DNA from: Delphinus delphis
Taxonomy: Eukaryota; Chordata; Mammalia; Artiodactyla; Delphinidae
DNA length: 64,000 nucleotides
NCBI RefSeq assembly: GCF_949987515.2
Contig: NC_082697.1
Span: forward strand, 23,505,730 to 23,569,729
Direction: 5' to 3'
Made by a program: the position numbers and the translations under genes. The notes below the pieces were generated by a model. The model was not told where the DNA came from and did no database searches. It saw nothing but the letters and a program-made list of their open reading frames with translations. Positions 39,801 to 50,200 of this stretch are shown here, in pieces; within the stretch, counting starts at the first letter, position 1; each line of letters begins with the position of its first letter.

Positions 39801-42608
39801 GATTGTTACCTGTCACAGTTTGGGTTTGGGCTGAGGGTCAGGGAGAAGGGTTTGGGGAGAGTCCTCATGACTTTGGCTGTTGGTGCCATGATCCACACCG
39901 AGCCGTCCCTTGGCAGGCGGGCACTGTGAACCGAGGCAGCGAGGTGGTCGCCGCTGGGATGGTAGTGAACGACTGGTGTGCCTTCTGTGGCCTGGACACG
40001 ACCAGCACAGAGCTGTCAGTGGTGGAGAGTGTTTTCAAGCTGAATGAAGCCCAGCCTAGCACCATTGCTACCAGCATGCGGGATTCCCTCATTGACAGGT
40101 ATCTGGGCCTCTCTTCTTTGGAGGGGAGGGGAGGGGAGAGGAGGGAGATGCCACCTGTAATGGGAGCCACACTGTATTCATACTGGTAGGTTCTCCTTGC
40201 GTGTGAGGCCACATCTGCACACTGCTGAGCAAGCACAGGGTACAGTCCACAAGCCTTTCCTGAGTATCTGCCCACTGCCGTCTTTGAAGACACTGGCTCA
40301 GTATATCCCTTCTGTAGTCTGTCTTTTATTTTATCACTGACCACATTCTTTTGCAGTTTGTATTTGCCTGTGTGTCAGTGTCCCCAGCCAGTAGCCTGAG
40401 ACAGGAAAGAGCTTTTTAATTGAAGGAAGGAGGGAAGGCTGCTTTTAGGAACTGAGGAGACCCAGGTGCCTAAGGGACTCGGGGGTATGGGGAATGCATC
40501 AGAATCACCATCATCTGGACTTTGTGGGTTTAAAACAAGAGTGGGTTCTTGGGCCCTAACCCTGGAAGGTTCTGGGGTGTTAGGCTCTAGAATCTCTTCC
40601 TCTGGAAGAGCAGCAGGTGCTGGATATTTAGTGCCTCCCCCCCACCCCCCCATTTAGGATCCTTCTCAAGGCACGCCATACCCAGCTAGCACAGGAGTCT
40701 TTATGAGGATAGAAACCCCAAAGTAGAGCAGGTGTCCAGTAGCAGACTCCCTACTTAGCAGGGGCAGAATTTCCCTTCATTTTCCCTCCTTCATTCATTC
40801 AATTGCTTGATGTTCATTGAACCCTATGGACAAGACCCCACGTGGGATAGTCCGGCAGCTTAGTGCTACATCCTGCCTCTGAGAGGGACTTAGATTGTAG
40901 CAGGGGAGAGAAGATGTAGTGGCCATATATAAGTTAGCTACCTTCAAAGAAGAAGTAAAAGGTGCCTTCTGTGGTTTTGGAAGCTCCTGTGATACACTTT
41001 TCTGGAATCCAGGAAGGTTTTGGGGAGGACAGATCATTTAGTCTGGGCTTCAGGGAAATGAGTAGGTAATTGAAAATGTGAAGATAGGGTGGGGAAGCAC
41101 TTCAAACAGAACCAGGGATGGGGAAGTGTGGAAGGTGTGAAGGGGAAAGGTTTTATTCCCAGTGTTGAGGACTCCGAATGCCCATGTCAAGAAGTTTTGA
41201 CTGTAGGTGTTTTGACCTTTGTTTTATGTTCGGATACTTGTAACGTAGTTTCTTGCCTTCACCCCTCAGATACTGATTCCCTCAGTTTGGCGTGGGACCC
41301 AACCATGTGTGGCTGTTTTAATAATCTTTCCTAGGTGATTCTGATGAGGGCAGTTTGGAGACCACACTGACAAGCTCTGCTGTCAGCACTGGAGAGCAGT
41401 TGAAAGGGTCTGAATAGGAAAGTGGTACCAGTGGTTTTCTTATTTGTTCAACAACTTTTTTTGGAGCACCTACTATGTGCCAGACAGTAGTGATGGGGTG
41501 ATGAATAGAATATACCCTTCCTCCCCTTTTGGAACATTGAACCTCATAAAGAAAACAGTACTTCCACAATTAACCATTTAATTAAAGAACAAAACAAAAA
41601 AAACTTCTTAGCAACCTAAGAACAGAAAGAAATTTCTGTAACCTGATAATTGTTACCTACTAAACTACAGCAAATGTTATATTTAATGGTGAAACTTCAT
41701 AAACTGCCAGGCAGAGCTGCCTGCAGTCAGCAGCCCTGGTCAGCATTGCAGTTAAGATAAAGACATGGGTGTTGGAAAAGAAGAGACAAAACTCATTAGC
41801 CTCCTTTGGTTTTGAACCTGTTTGAGTTTGAGGTGCCCATGAGACCTCACAAGGAAGGTGTCAGGTCGGGGATTAGAAATATGTACCTCAGCTTCCCCAA
41901 AGTTCTTTCATTTCTTCTACTTAAGATTTTATGAGGAAAAGCCAATCCTAGGAAAACTAAGATAGAATCCAACTTTTTTAGTACTTTAAAGAGAAATAAA
42001 AACTTCAGATAACAAAAGAAAAACAAAGAAGAAATATGTACTTAAGGGAATTTCCCTGGTGGTCCGGTGGTTAGGACTTGGTGCTTTCACTGCCAAGGGC
42101 CTGTGTTCAGTCCCTGTTCGGGGAGCTAAGATCCCACAAGCCGTGAGGGGCAGCCGTAAAAAAGAAATACATACTTCATGTTTATAATCGTGCACATGAT
42201 TATCACCTCCAGGAAGAATGTTCTGGCCGCAGCCCTGCCACTAGAGGATTTGGGGCCTGGACCTGTCCCTTACCCTCTCTGAGCCACCTTGTTCCCTTGT
42301 CTAATGTCTGTTGGGCTTGACCTGTGAGGCTCTGATTTATGATCAGTAACGATTTGAATAAGTTATTGAGTTCACCCACCCGAGTGGAGGAGTTACTTTT
42401 AGTTTTTAAGCACTGAGAGTGCTAGACTGGATTTGTGACTTGTGGGAGCAGTGGAATCTGGAGGGGCCTCTGTGTGTGGCTCTTCGGGGCTGAGCTGGAA
42501 CAGAGGTCCTGGGGTAAGGGTGGAGGCAAGCACCTTGAGAGTGGAGGGTGAGCTGTGCTCTGTGAAGCACCTACTGACAATGCTCCTTCTCTCTCTAGCC
42601 TCACCTGA
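36768..42608 (+). CDS. EIF6: EIF6, eukaryotic translation initiation factor 6, complete
   Basis: EIF6 binds the 60S ribosomal subunit at the intersubunit face, stops premature joining with 40S, and is needed for 60S biogenesis; SBDS and EFL1 remove it. Coding exons 36768-36874, 37009-37094, 38839-39014, 39553-39729, 39917-40098 and 42599-42608 join to exactly 245 codons plus TGA, the family length. The protein is a pentein propeller. Recognisable runs include [73 protein letters not shown] and [20 protein letters not shown]. Ser235, a known phosphosite, is kept in [10 protein letters not shown]. All splice sites are GT-AG. The final exon supplies only the end of Ser243, Leu and Thr. The gene lies between FAM83C and MMP24OS, as in human. 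Confidence 0.98.
37009..37094 (+). CDS. EIF6: EIF6 coding exon 2
   Basis: From [17 protein letters not shown] to GRMCV, ending in a split G|GG glycine codon at donor gtaagc. It forms part of the first propeller repeats. Confidence 0.96.
37553..37764 (+). mobile_element. CHR SINE
   Basis: Full-length copy flanked by aatgacaagcta at 37541-37552 and 37767-37778. Confidence 0.93.
38180..38525 (-). mobile_element. old L1 3' sequence, reverse
   Basis: Phrases tggctgggtattcaatgtag and tttagccattctggtaggtg match the complement of an old L1 3' UTR. Confidence 0.6.
38839..39014 (+). CDS. EIF6: EIF6 coding exon 3
   Basis: From [15 protein letters not shown] to LVHPDLDR, with acceptor cccag before it and donor gtgagg after it. 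The phase is 0 at the end. Confidence 0.96.
39553..39729 (+). CDS. EIF6: EIF6 coding exon 4
   Basis: 59 codons from [15 protein letters not shown] to LLQVPLV, with donor gtaagc. It contains the [11 protein letters not shown] segment, which carries the Ser174/175 phosphosites known in human EIF6. Confidence 0.96.
39917..40098 (+). CDS. EIF6: EIF6 coding exon 5
   Basis: From [15 protein letters not shown] to SMRDSLID, ending in a split AG|C serine codon at donor gtatct. Read-through of this donor would give a different 30-codon tail that stops at 40187-40189. Confidence 0.96.
40099..42598. other. EIF6: EIF6 last intron
   Basis: A 2.5-kb intron. It holds one Bov-tA/CHR-1-type SINE (42047-42161). 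The remainder is unique or decayed repeat, with no exon seen. Confidence 0.85.
42047..42161 (+). mobile_element. tRNA-derived SINE, older CHR-1/Bov-tA type
   Basis: Body starts gggaatttccctggtggtcc. The flanks aagaaatatgtactt and aagaaatacatactt mark the target-site duplication. Confidence 0.85.
42599..42608 (+). CDS. EIF6: EIF6 coding exon 6, ten coding bases
   Basis: Acceptor ctctctag ends at 42598. Bases cctcacctga complete Ser, then Leu, Thr and stop, giving the family C-terminus SLT. The rest of the exon is 3' UTR. Confidence 0.95.
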
Positions 42609-42842
42609 GTCACCTTCCATACTCTTCATGGGCTCCTGGCTCTGGACTTTGGCTCCGTCTCCACGCCCCACCCAGTCTGTCCTGGATGCTGGCAGGGCCG
42701 TGGCAGAGAGCTCACCTGGACTCAGTGGCTGGACGCCCAGCCCTTCTTCTCCTGTGCCCATCTCCTGAATCTATAGTTACTGCAAAAACCTGCCACAGGT
42801 CCTATGGCTTCTGGCTGAGAGCTCTGTTGTCTGTGCCAACCC

Positions 42843-42848
42843 ATTAAA
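42843..42848 (+). terminator. EIF6: EIF6 poly(A) signal
   Basis: ATTAAA 235 bases after the stop codon, giving a short 3' UTR of about 255 bases. No other close match occurs before the MMP24OS promoter. Confidence 0.65.
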
Positions 42849-43439
42849 GGGCAGCTTCTTCCGGCCATTCTGAATGTGTTATTTGGGGACCTCAGCCTGC
42901 ACTCAGCCCCCCACCATTGTTCCGGGGGGAGGTGGGGTAGGATGCACACACACCCCTTAGTTCTACAGTCTCCCACTCCTCTCCCCCCATCACCAGATGG
43001 GCGGTTTCATCCCAGGACAAGAGGAAGCAGCACTCTCCACTGTACTTCTCCCATTTTCCACACAACTTCAGCCTCATACTTTTGGCTTCAAAGATGACTC
43101 TGTTTCAACTCTCTCCTAGGCCAGTGTGAGGATCCTGAAGGGCTCTGGGGCACCTGGCTACAGGGCAGTCTTGTCCTCTTTCACCCAGGGTGGATGGAGG
43201 TTTGCTGGCCTGGCTGCTAGGTGCCCAGGACCGCCTCAGACCAATCTCGGTAGGCCCTTTCCTTTAGGGCCTTGGGTGGGTGCGGAGCCGGGCTGGAGAG
43301 GCGAGGGTAGCTGGGGCGGCTCCAAGCGTCTCCGAGTTGCTCGCGGGGCGGAGCCCCGGGGCTTCGGGCGGGTGTGGCCGGTTGCTGGTGGGTGGGTCGG
43401 GTTTGCTGGGCCCCGCCCCTGTGCCCTGAAACCTTCCTC

Positions 43440-43868
<429 letters not shown>

Positions 43869-44589
43869 CTCGTCGCTCTCCGCCCTTACCGCCCGCCGCC
43901 TCCCGTCATCCTGTACGCCTCTCCTGCTCGGGTCCTTGTCGTCTCTCCCCACCTTCCGCCACCCTGGAGACGCGCGGAGAGTCGGGGAGCTCGCTGGGGA
44001 CTGGAAGAAAGCCTCCTCCGCAGCCTCGCCTTGGGACACCGTCTTGCCTCTGGCCCCTCCCGCTACCCCAGATTCGTTGGCTTCTCAGCCTGCACCCAGC
44101 CCAGCTCAGACCTTCGTGTTCATCCCCACCCCACAGTTCCTCCAGCCGTCTGGGTGCTGGGGCAGCCTTTCCTGTCACTGGCTTCCAGAACCAGGCCAGG
44201 GCTCTTGGTAAGAAGACCCCAAGGCTGCTGACCTAATCTCACCTCATTTTTCCCTGTTGCCAAGAACTGGGCTCTTGCTTTTGTCCTTGGTCATGGCACC
44301 ATGTGCCTTGACTTGAGAAAAGACCTTGCCACAGTGAACCTGCCCATACCTCTCCTGGGAGGGGTTGCTCCGCCATCCTGGGTGCCACCCTGGCATTATC
44401 TGGCTGTTTTCCTGAGACCCCAGTAACCGAGGGCCTCCAGGGCCAGCCTTTTGGAGAGAGGGGGCATCTGATTTTTGGGCCGGCAGATGAGATGCATGGG
44501 GCACCTCCCAGACACCGCAAAGCACCCTGTCTCCCAGAAGCTTCTTAAGACCACCCAGAACCTGATCCTTGTTCCCACATCCCAGGGAA
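43869..44589. other. between MMP24OS stop and MMP24 3' end
   Basis: GC-rich at its left end and unique throughout. It probably belongs to the MMP24OS transcript (UTR or intron). No additional gene is seen. Confidence 0.55.
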
Positions 44590-44611
44590 ATGACACACTC
44601 TGTATTTTTGT

Positions 44612-44617
44612 TTTATT
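44612..44617 (-). terminator. MMP24: MMP24 poly(A) signal
   Basis: AATAAA on the minus strand about 2.3 kb past the stop, in an A/T-rich stretch. Length agrees with the long 3' UTR of mammalian MMP24 mRNA. Confidence 0.6.
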
Positions 44618-45196
44618 TAGAAATGATTTAAAAAACATTATACAAAGGCTGATCAGTTTAAAATGTGACTGACACTGAAATGCTGTGATGTTCCCCAGAC
44701 TGAGGGGAAGCTGGGCTCTGGGGCTTCCAGTGCTTTGCCCCTCTGTCTGCCCTGTCCTGGGATGATGGACAAACGGATGACCACAAGGCAGGAGAATCCA
44801 TGATTGGAAGGCTCCAGGCTGAGCCCTCTCTGGGCCTGGCCCTGCATCCCTCACATCTGCAGCCTGGGCTGCCTGCCTCCATCTCCTGCTCTTTCTCAGC
44901 TGACCTCGGTAGTACCAGGAGCCAGTGGGGAGCCTGGGGGGCCTAGAGCTTTCAAGAAGTGAGAGCACCAACCTGAGGAGTGGAGAGGGACCCGGAAGGG
45001 GAGAAGGGAGGCCAAGAAAAGATGGATAAAAGAGACACTTGTGATCTCATCTTGGACCCTAGAGGGGTCTAGCAGGCCCACTGGGTGGCCTGGGCAGGTA
45101 ACAGCCTCTCTGTGCGTCATTTGAGGGCACAGGGAGAGTTACCCTTGGCCTCCCAGGGACTGCATGAGTTACATGTGAGCGGACAGGGGTGAGCTA

Positions 45197-45202
45197 ATAA
45201 AG
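45197..45202 (+). terminator. MMP24OS: possible + strand poly(A) signal for MMP24OS
   Basis: First AATAAA on the + strand after the MMP24OS stop. If used, the transcript would overlap the MMP24 3' UTR by about 600 bases. The human transcript is spliced over a long distance, so this may not be the main end. Confidence 0.25.
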
Positions 45203-46904
45203 TGCTTTGCAAAGTATAAAACACTGTACAAACCTATGAATCACTAATATCTCTGCAGTTGTTCCCCACCCGCCCCAGGGAGCCCGCCCTTGGCCAAAAT
45301 GAGAAAAAACAGGATGATGACAGGGAACACAGTGGACCCATATAGGTGTCTCTGGGATGAGAGATTTTGTTCAAGACAGCTCCCAGAGTCCCTGTCTGCT
45401 ACAGGTTAAGCAGACTCAAAGCCCAGAGGCCACGGGGTGGGGGCAAGGCCCATGCAGGCTCAGAGGCCCTGCCAGCACCCTGGAGACTGACACCTCTGCT
45501 TGGATTTGGCAGGGAGCCCGTGGACATAGTTGAACCCATTGGTTTTGCCTCCGGCTCCGTAGTGACAAGCAGGGCTGCCTCTTACTGGGTTGGAGTGAGG
45601 CAAGCTGAGCCCTAGGAATTCCTGCCAGAGACAGTGAGGGGCGGGCCCCTAGGCTTGGGGTTGTTACCAGTTGTGGCTGCCCCTTTCCGAAGAGCAATGC
45701 AGGGTGATGGGCCCAGAGAGCTGGGTTAGCAGGGGCCAAGCTCATGGTATAAACACTGCTTCTGGGCTGAGAGATTGAAGTGGTCTCAGGGTAGCTAGGG
45801 GTGTGGGCTCTGAGCACTTCAGAAGGCTGCCCTGGGCCCCTTAACCCAAGGCCGTGAGAATGTTGGCCCAGAGCTATTTCCATCTCACCTCACTAGTCAG
45901 GCTGAGTCCTCAGGCCACAAGCGACAGGCTGGAGCAGGGCCAGGGACTTGGGGGATGGGGAGAGGAACGGGAGAGTGGAGGACAGCTACAAACTCAGATC
46001 AGCCTCCGAGATGGGGTCAGCTCCTGCTCCAGCCCTTTAGCCTCATTAGCGGGGCCCAGCTCCTGGCGTGTCTGGGCACTAGAGTGGCCTTAACAGCACC
46101 TTGGTCCTTATCGCTGGGGGGAGGGCTGGCCTCATCACCAAGACAGTCACCTCTAATTCACCTAAAGCCTCAAGCAGCCTTTGCAGAATGGGACTTTAAA
46201 CAATAGTGACAGGACATTGAAATATTCACGACATGACAGCTGGGTCCTTGTCAGACCCAGCTGGGCCACAGCCCTGCCTGCAGCATGTGACCCTAAATCC
46301 TGGGTCTCAGGAGACCCTGACGTGTGGAGCAGGTTTCCTGAGGGATCTGCTGTTGCCAGCAGAGGAAACCCAGGCTTGTTGCCCACTGTGTCGGCAGCAG
46401 GGGTCCTGTAGCCTTGGAGGACGGTGGGGTAGGGGTGGGGGGACATCTGACCAGCAGGTGTTGGCAATGGGGGACCAGGACTGGTGGCATCTCCCAGATG
46501 GGGCTGAGACCGCTAGCGCTGGCTTCCCACAGAAGGTGCTGGGTCCAGCCAGGTACAGATGGCGCTGTGGTGCCTCGTGGACGCCACAGGGCGCAGTGAC
46601 CACCGGCCTCCTCCTGGCATGGTCCCTGCCTCCTGATGGGGCCTGGCCTATTCCCTTGAGTAGGGAGCAGTTTACCCAGGACAGAAGGCTGGCAGCTGGG
46701 TGCCAGACACCCACCCTGGGGCACAGCTGCCATCACTCCCTGCCCCATGCTCAGCCTAGGCCAATGCACCACCACTTCGGCTACATGACCCCTGGCCTAG
46801 GGCCATGCTGGCCCCGGTGGGCAGTGGCCAGAGCTGCCCCTCAGACCCTGGTGAGGAAGGGCCTGGCTGGCCAGACCGAGTGGACAGAGAGGGCTCTGGG
46901 CTGC

Positions 46905-47242
46905 TCACACCCACTCCTGGACTGGCCGCTTATAGTAGGTGACAGGCTGAGGGCCTGCCTTGTTCTTGAACTGGAAGATGGTGTAGACCAGCACCAGGAT
47001 GCAGAGGGACAGGATGCAGGGGATGACCACGGCCACTGCATTCACAGAGCCTGGCACGTCGTTGATGGTCACCATGATGTCCACATCGTCCTGGGGCAGC
47101 CGCCGCTCCTTGCGCCTCTCCACCTCCTTCTGGTTGCAGCCCATCCAGTCACGCAGGATGTTGCGCGGGTAGCCTGGCTCCACGCTTAGTTTCTGGTTGT
47201 CGAATTTCCAGTAGTCCCGGCCCTTGTAGAAGTAGGTGTAAT
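46905..47242 (-). CDS. MMP24: MMP24 exon 9, last hemopexin blade, TM helix and tail
   Basis: From [15 protein letters not shown] to the end of the protein. It includes the closing cysteine DWMGC, the furin-like RRKERR, a single transmembrane segment, and the cytoplasmic tail ending [10 protein letters not shown]. The stop TGA is at 46905-46907 on the minus strand. Confidence 0.97.
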
Positions 47243-50200
47243 CTGCAGAAACACGGCCCATCATCACCATCCCAGACACTTCCCTGCACCTGTTCTGCAC
47301 CAGCGTGAGGGCCCAGTGTGCTGTGGCAGCGTGGAGGAGGGGCGCCTCTCCCACCTGGGAGGAGCCCAAGAGGAGCTCTGAAAGGCGGGTGGGCACGTGA
47401 CGTGGTGGGGGCGTGTTGAAACTCCTGGAGGTAGGCATGCGGTGCCTTGCACACCCTGCAAGTGGTGTGGCTGGTCGTGGAGGACGACCTGCCCAGCTGC
47501 AGAGAGGCACCTGGGACCTGGAGCAGCCCACCCTGTCATCTCAAAGGTGCTGGGAAGCCACTGAGGGGCTGGAAGTAGCATTGGTAAGCTCATTTTGTGC
47601 TTCCCAGACAGGACTCTTCTCAGCCCTGGGTCTCAGCTCTGCCATCCTGTGCCCATAGCCTCGCCCTTCCCCCATGTGAGTCAGATCAAGCCCCCAACTT
47701 AAGGCTTGGATGGCACTGTCTCCGTAGCTCTAGGGCTGAGCCAGCTCCTGCCTGAGCCAAGGGAGGCAGGGAGAAAGATTTCTCCCGTTGACGGAGGGCA
47801 CCACCTCTTCGCAGTTATCATGGACTTCTTTTGGCTTGGCACACGTGACTGTGCAACACAGATTGCAGGGTCGCTGGGACCTTGCTGGGGGAGGGGCTGG
47901 AAGGAAAAGAGGCAGCAGGGCTTGGCAACCACCACAAGGCTTCCTGCAGCAGCCTTATCGCCCCGCCAGTCCACAGACACAGAGCAACTCACACTCTCCT
48001 ATTGGCCGGCTCCCCACCTTGGCTGGGATTTTCATTGGCTGAAGTTCTTGATGTCACCTGTCTCTGAGGCTCCCCAGAAAGTGAGACCATGTGTGTAAAG
48101 CATCAGGTACACAGGAGAGCCACCAAATAGCAGCTCTGCCCCTGTGGCTGCTGGCTTTCTTACCGGTGACGTCTCCTTGGAGAGCCCTTCCTGACGACCC
48201 TCTCTCACATGGCCCTCTCCCTAGATGCTCTCTGGCAAATGCTTTCCCTTATTGCATTTGTTGCCACTTTGTTTTTTGCCTCTAGACTGGGAGCCAGGGA
48301 TGCAAGGCAAGTCTTGTTCTAAGCTCCATCCCCAGCCCTCCCACACAACCTGGCTCTCAGCAATTATTGTGGAGTAAATGAATGACACCTGACATTCCAT
48401 AAAAACTAAAACACCCCAACAAGATAATGATGATAACAGCTAAAACTTAGTAAGCAGTGGAGGTGGGATATGAAACCAGCCAGGCTGGCTCCAGGGTCTG
48501 TGCTTTTGACCAGATGAGCAGAGATGGATTCAACAAATAGCCATGGACAGCCACTCTGCACCTGGCAAGTCCCAGCCCCTCTTCTTGAGAAGCTTCTAGT
48601 CCGGAGCAGGGAGAGGCTGTGAGTCAGCCTGGCCTCCAGGAGGAGCTTAGGAAATGTCTCATAATTAGAAAATGCTTCTCTCTTATCTTTAAGCCCTGTG
48701 AAAAAGCACCTTTGAACCACCACATCCATCATTTCAGATCTGTTACCTTGAGGGACTCCTAGAGTACACCTGAGGACCACTGTTTGAGAAATGCTGTCTG
48801 AGGGAATGAAGTCAGTCTATGAAAACATCTCTCAATTGCGAATGATCCCTACAGATGAGAAATTGTGACTTGGCCGCTGGTAAGAGAGGATTAATTTACT
48901 GTGTAAACATGGGTCGATATGAGGCACTTATCTTTACCACCAGGCGGTGTTTCTCAAACCTGGATACCTTGAGAGTATGCCCGTGGGCCCCGGTGAGACC
49001 CACGTAAAATCAGACTCCCCCTCACAAAACCCGGCCGGTTTCTTACGTACATCCTTCCTTGCTGATGAAGGCCCCTTGGGGAGCCTGGGGGATGCCCTTC
49101 CACACGGTGATGGGCTTGGGATAGCCAGGGTCCGTGGCCCGCCGCTCCTCGCTGTAGCGCCAGTACCGCTCGCCTTTGAAAAAGTAGGTCTTGCCCACAG
49201 GTTCCCAGCGCAGAGCTGTGTCAATGCCTTCTCGGGGCAGACAGCTGCCCAGCTCCCCCAGGCTGTGGGGGTACCCAGGCTCCACCGTCACCTCCTTAAA
49301 CACCCAGTACTTGTCACCTGTGGCCAAGAGGAACCCAGGATTAGCCTTCCTCGGTCATTCATGCTGGAGGTTGTGGATAGAGCCACTTGCCCATCATCCA
49401 CTGGGACCAAAGTCACTCATGGAGCCAGTGTCAGGGGGAGACGGCCCTGGTCCTGCTTGATCCCTGTGGCGGAGGAGGCTGAGGCCTCTTGGCTCAGGCA
49501 GAGCTTAGGGGGCAAGAAGCCAGAATCCAGTCTCAGATCCTGGGCAGCTCGCCCCACGCTGCCCAGGCTCCGTGCCCCACCCTCTTTTCCTTTCGTGTGA
49601 CTTGCTCCTTTTTCCTTTCCGGGTGACCTCAGCCTCTCACGGCTTCACACACACACTAGTACTCCCCCAACCTTCTACCAGTGACACCCAACTCTGAGGC
49701 TGCCGCTCTCCCAGTGGACCTGGGCACCAGGCCCAGGACCCTGATTGCCCACCGTCCTCTGGGCATTTCCAGGTCGGCTTCCGGAGTTCCTCCTCTCCAC
49801 CCCAGGGGCTCCCTCCCTCACCACCTGTCTGCCTCCCAGTGTCCCCAAGAAGGTGGCATCACCCTCTCTTTCCTTCTCCTCTCAGCACTTAGCCTCTCAC
49901 AAGGCCTTGTCAGCCTCCTAGCCTCACTGCTCCTCCCTGGTACAGGCCTTACAGACATCGCTCTCCTCAACTCCAGCAGCCGTCTCAGAAACGGCCTCCT
50001 GCCTCTGCCTGGATTGCCGCCTGCCCTCTGGCTCTCTGCTGCTCAGAAGCAAACAGTGAACTTCCAGCATTGCCCTGATGGGTTAAGACCACAGTCCGGC
50101 CGGGCAGCCAGGGCTCCTCAGGACTCTCCCCTAAACTACCTTTCCAGGCCACTTCTCACAGCTCTCCGGTGGGGCTCCAGGGCTGTCTGGTGGGTCTTCT

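Larger units (their letters stand above)
44590..46904 (-). other. MMP24: MMP24 3' UTR
   Basis: About 2.3 kb between the MMP24 stop and the poly(A) signal at 44612-44617 on the minus strand. Long open frames crossing this stretch (for example 46233-47189 on +) are antisense shadows of exon 9 and GC-rich UTR. Confidence 0.65.

Noticed and set aside
46233..47189. 318-codon open frame on the + strand
   Set aside because: It lies antisense to MMP24 exon 9 and its 3' UTR. Coding and GC bias on the other strand explain its length, and it shows no domain.
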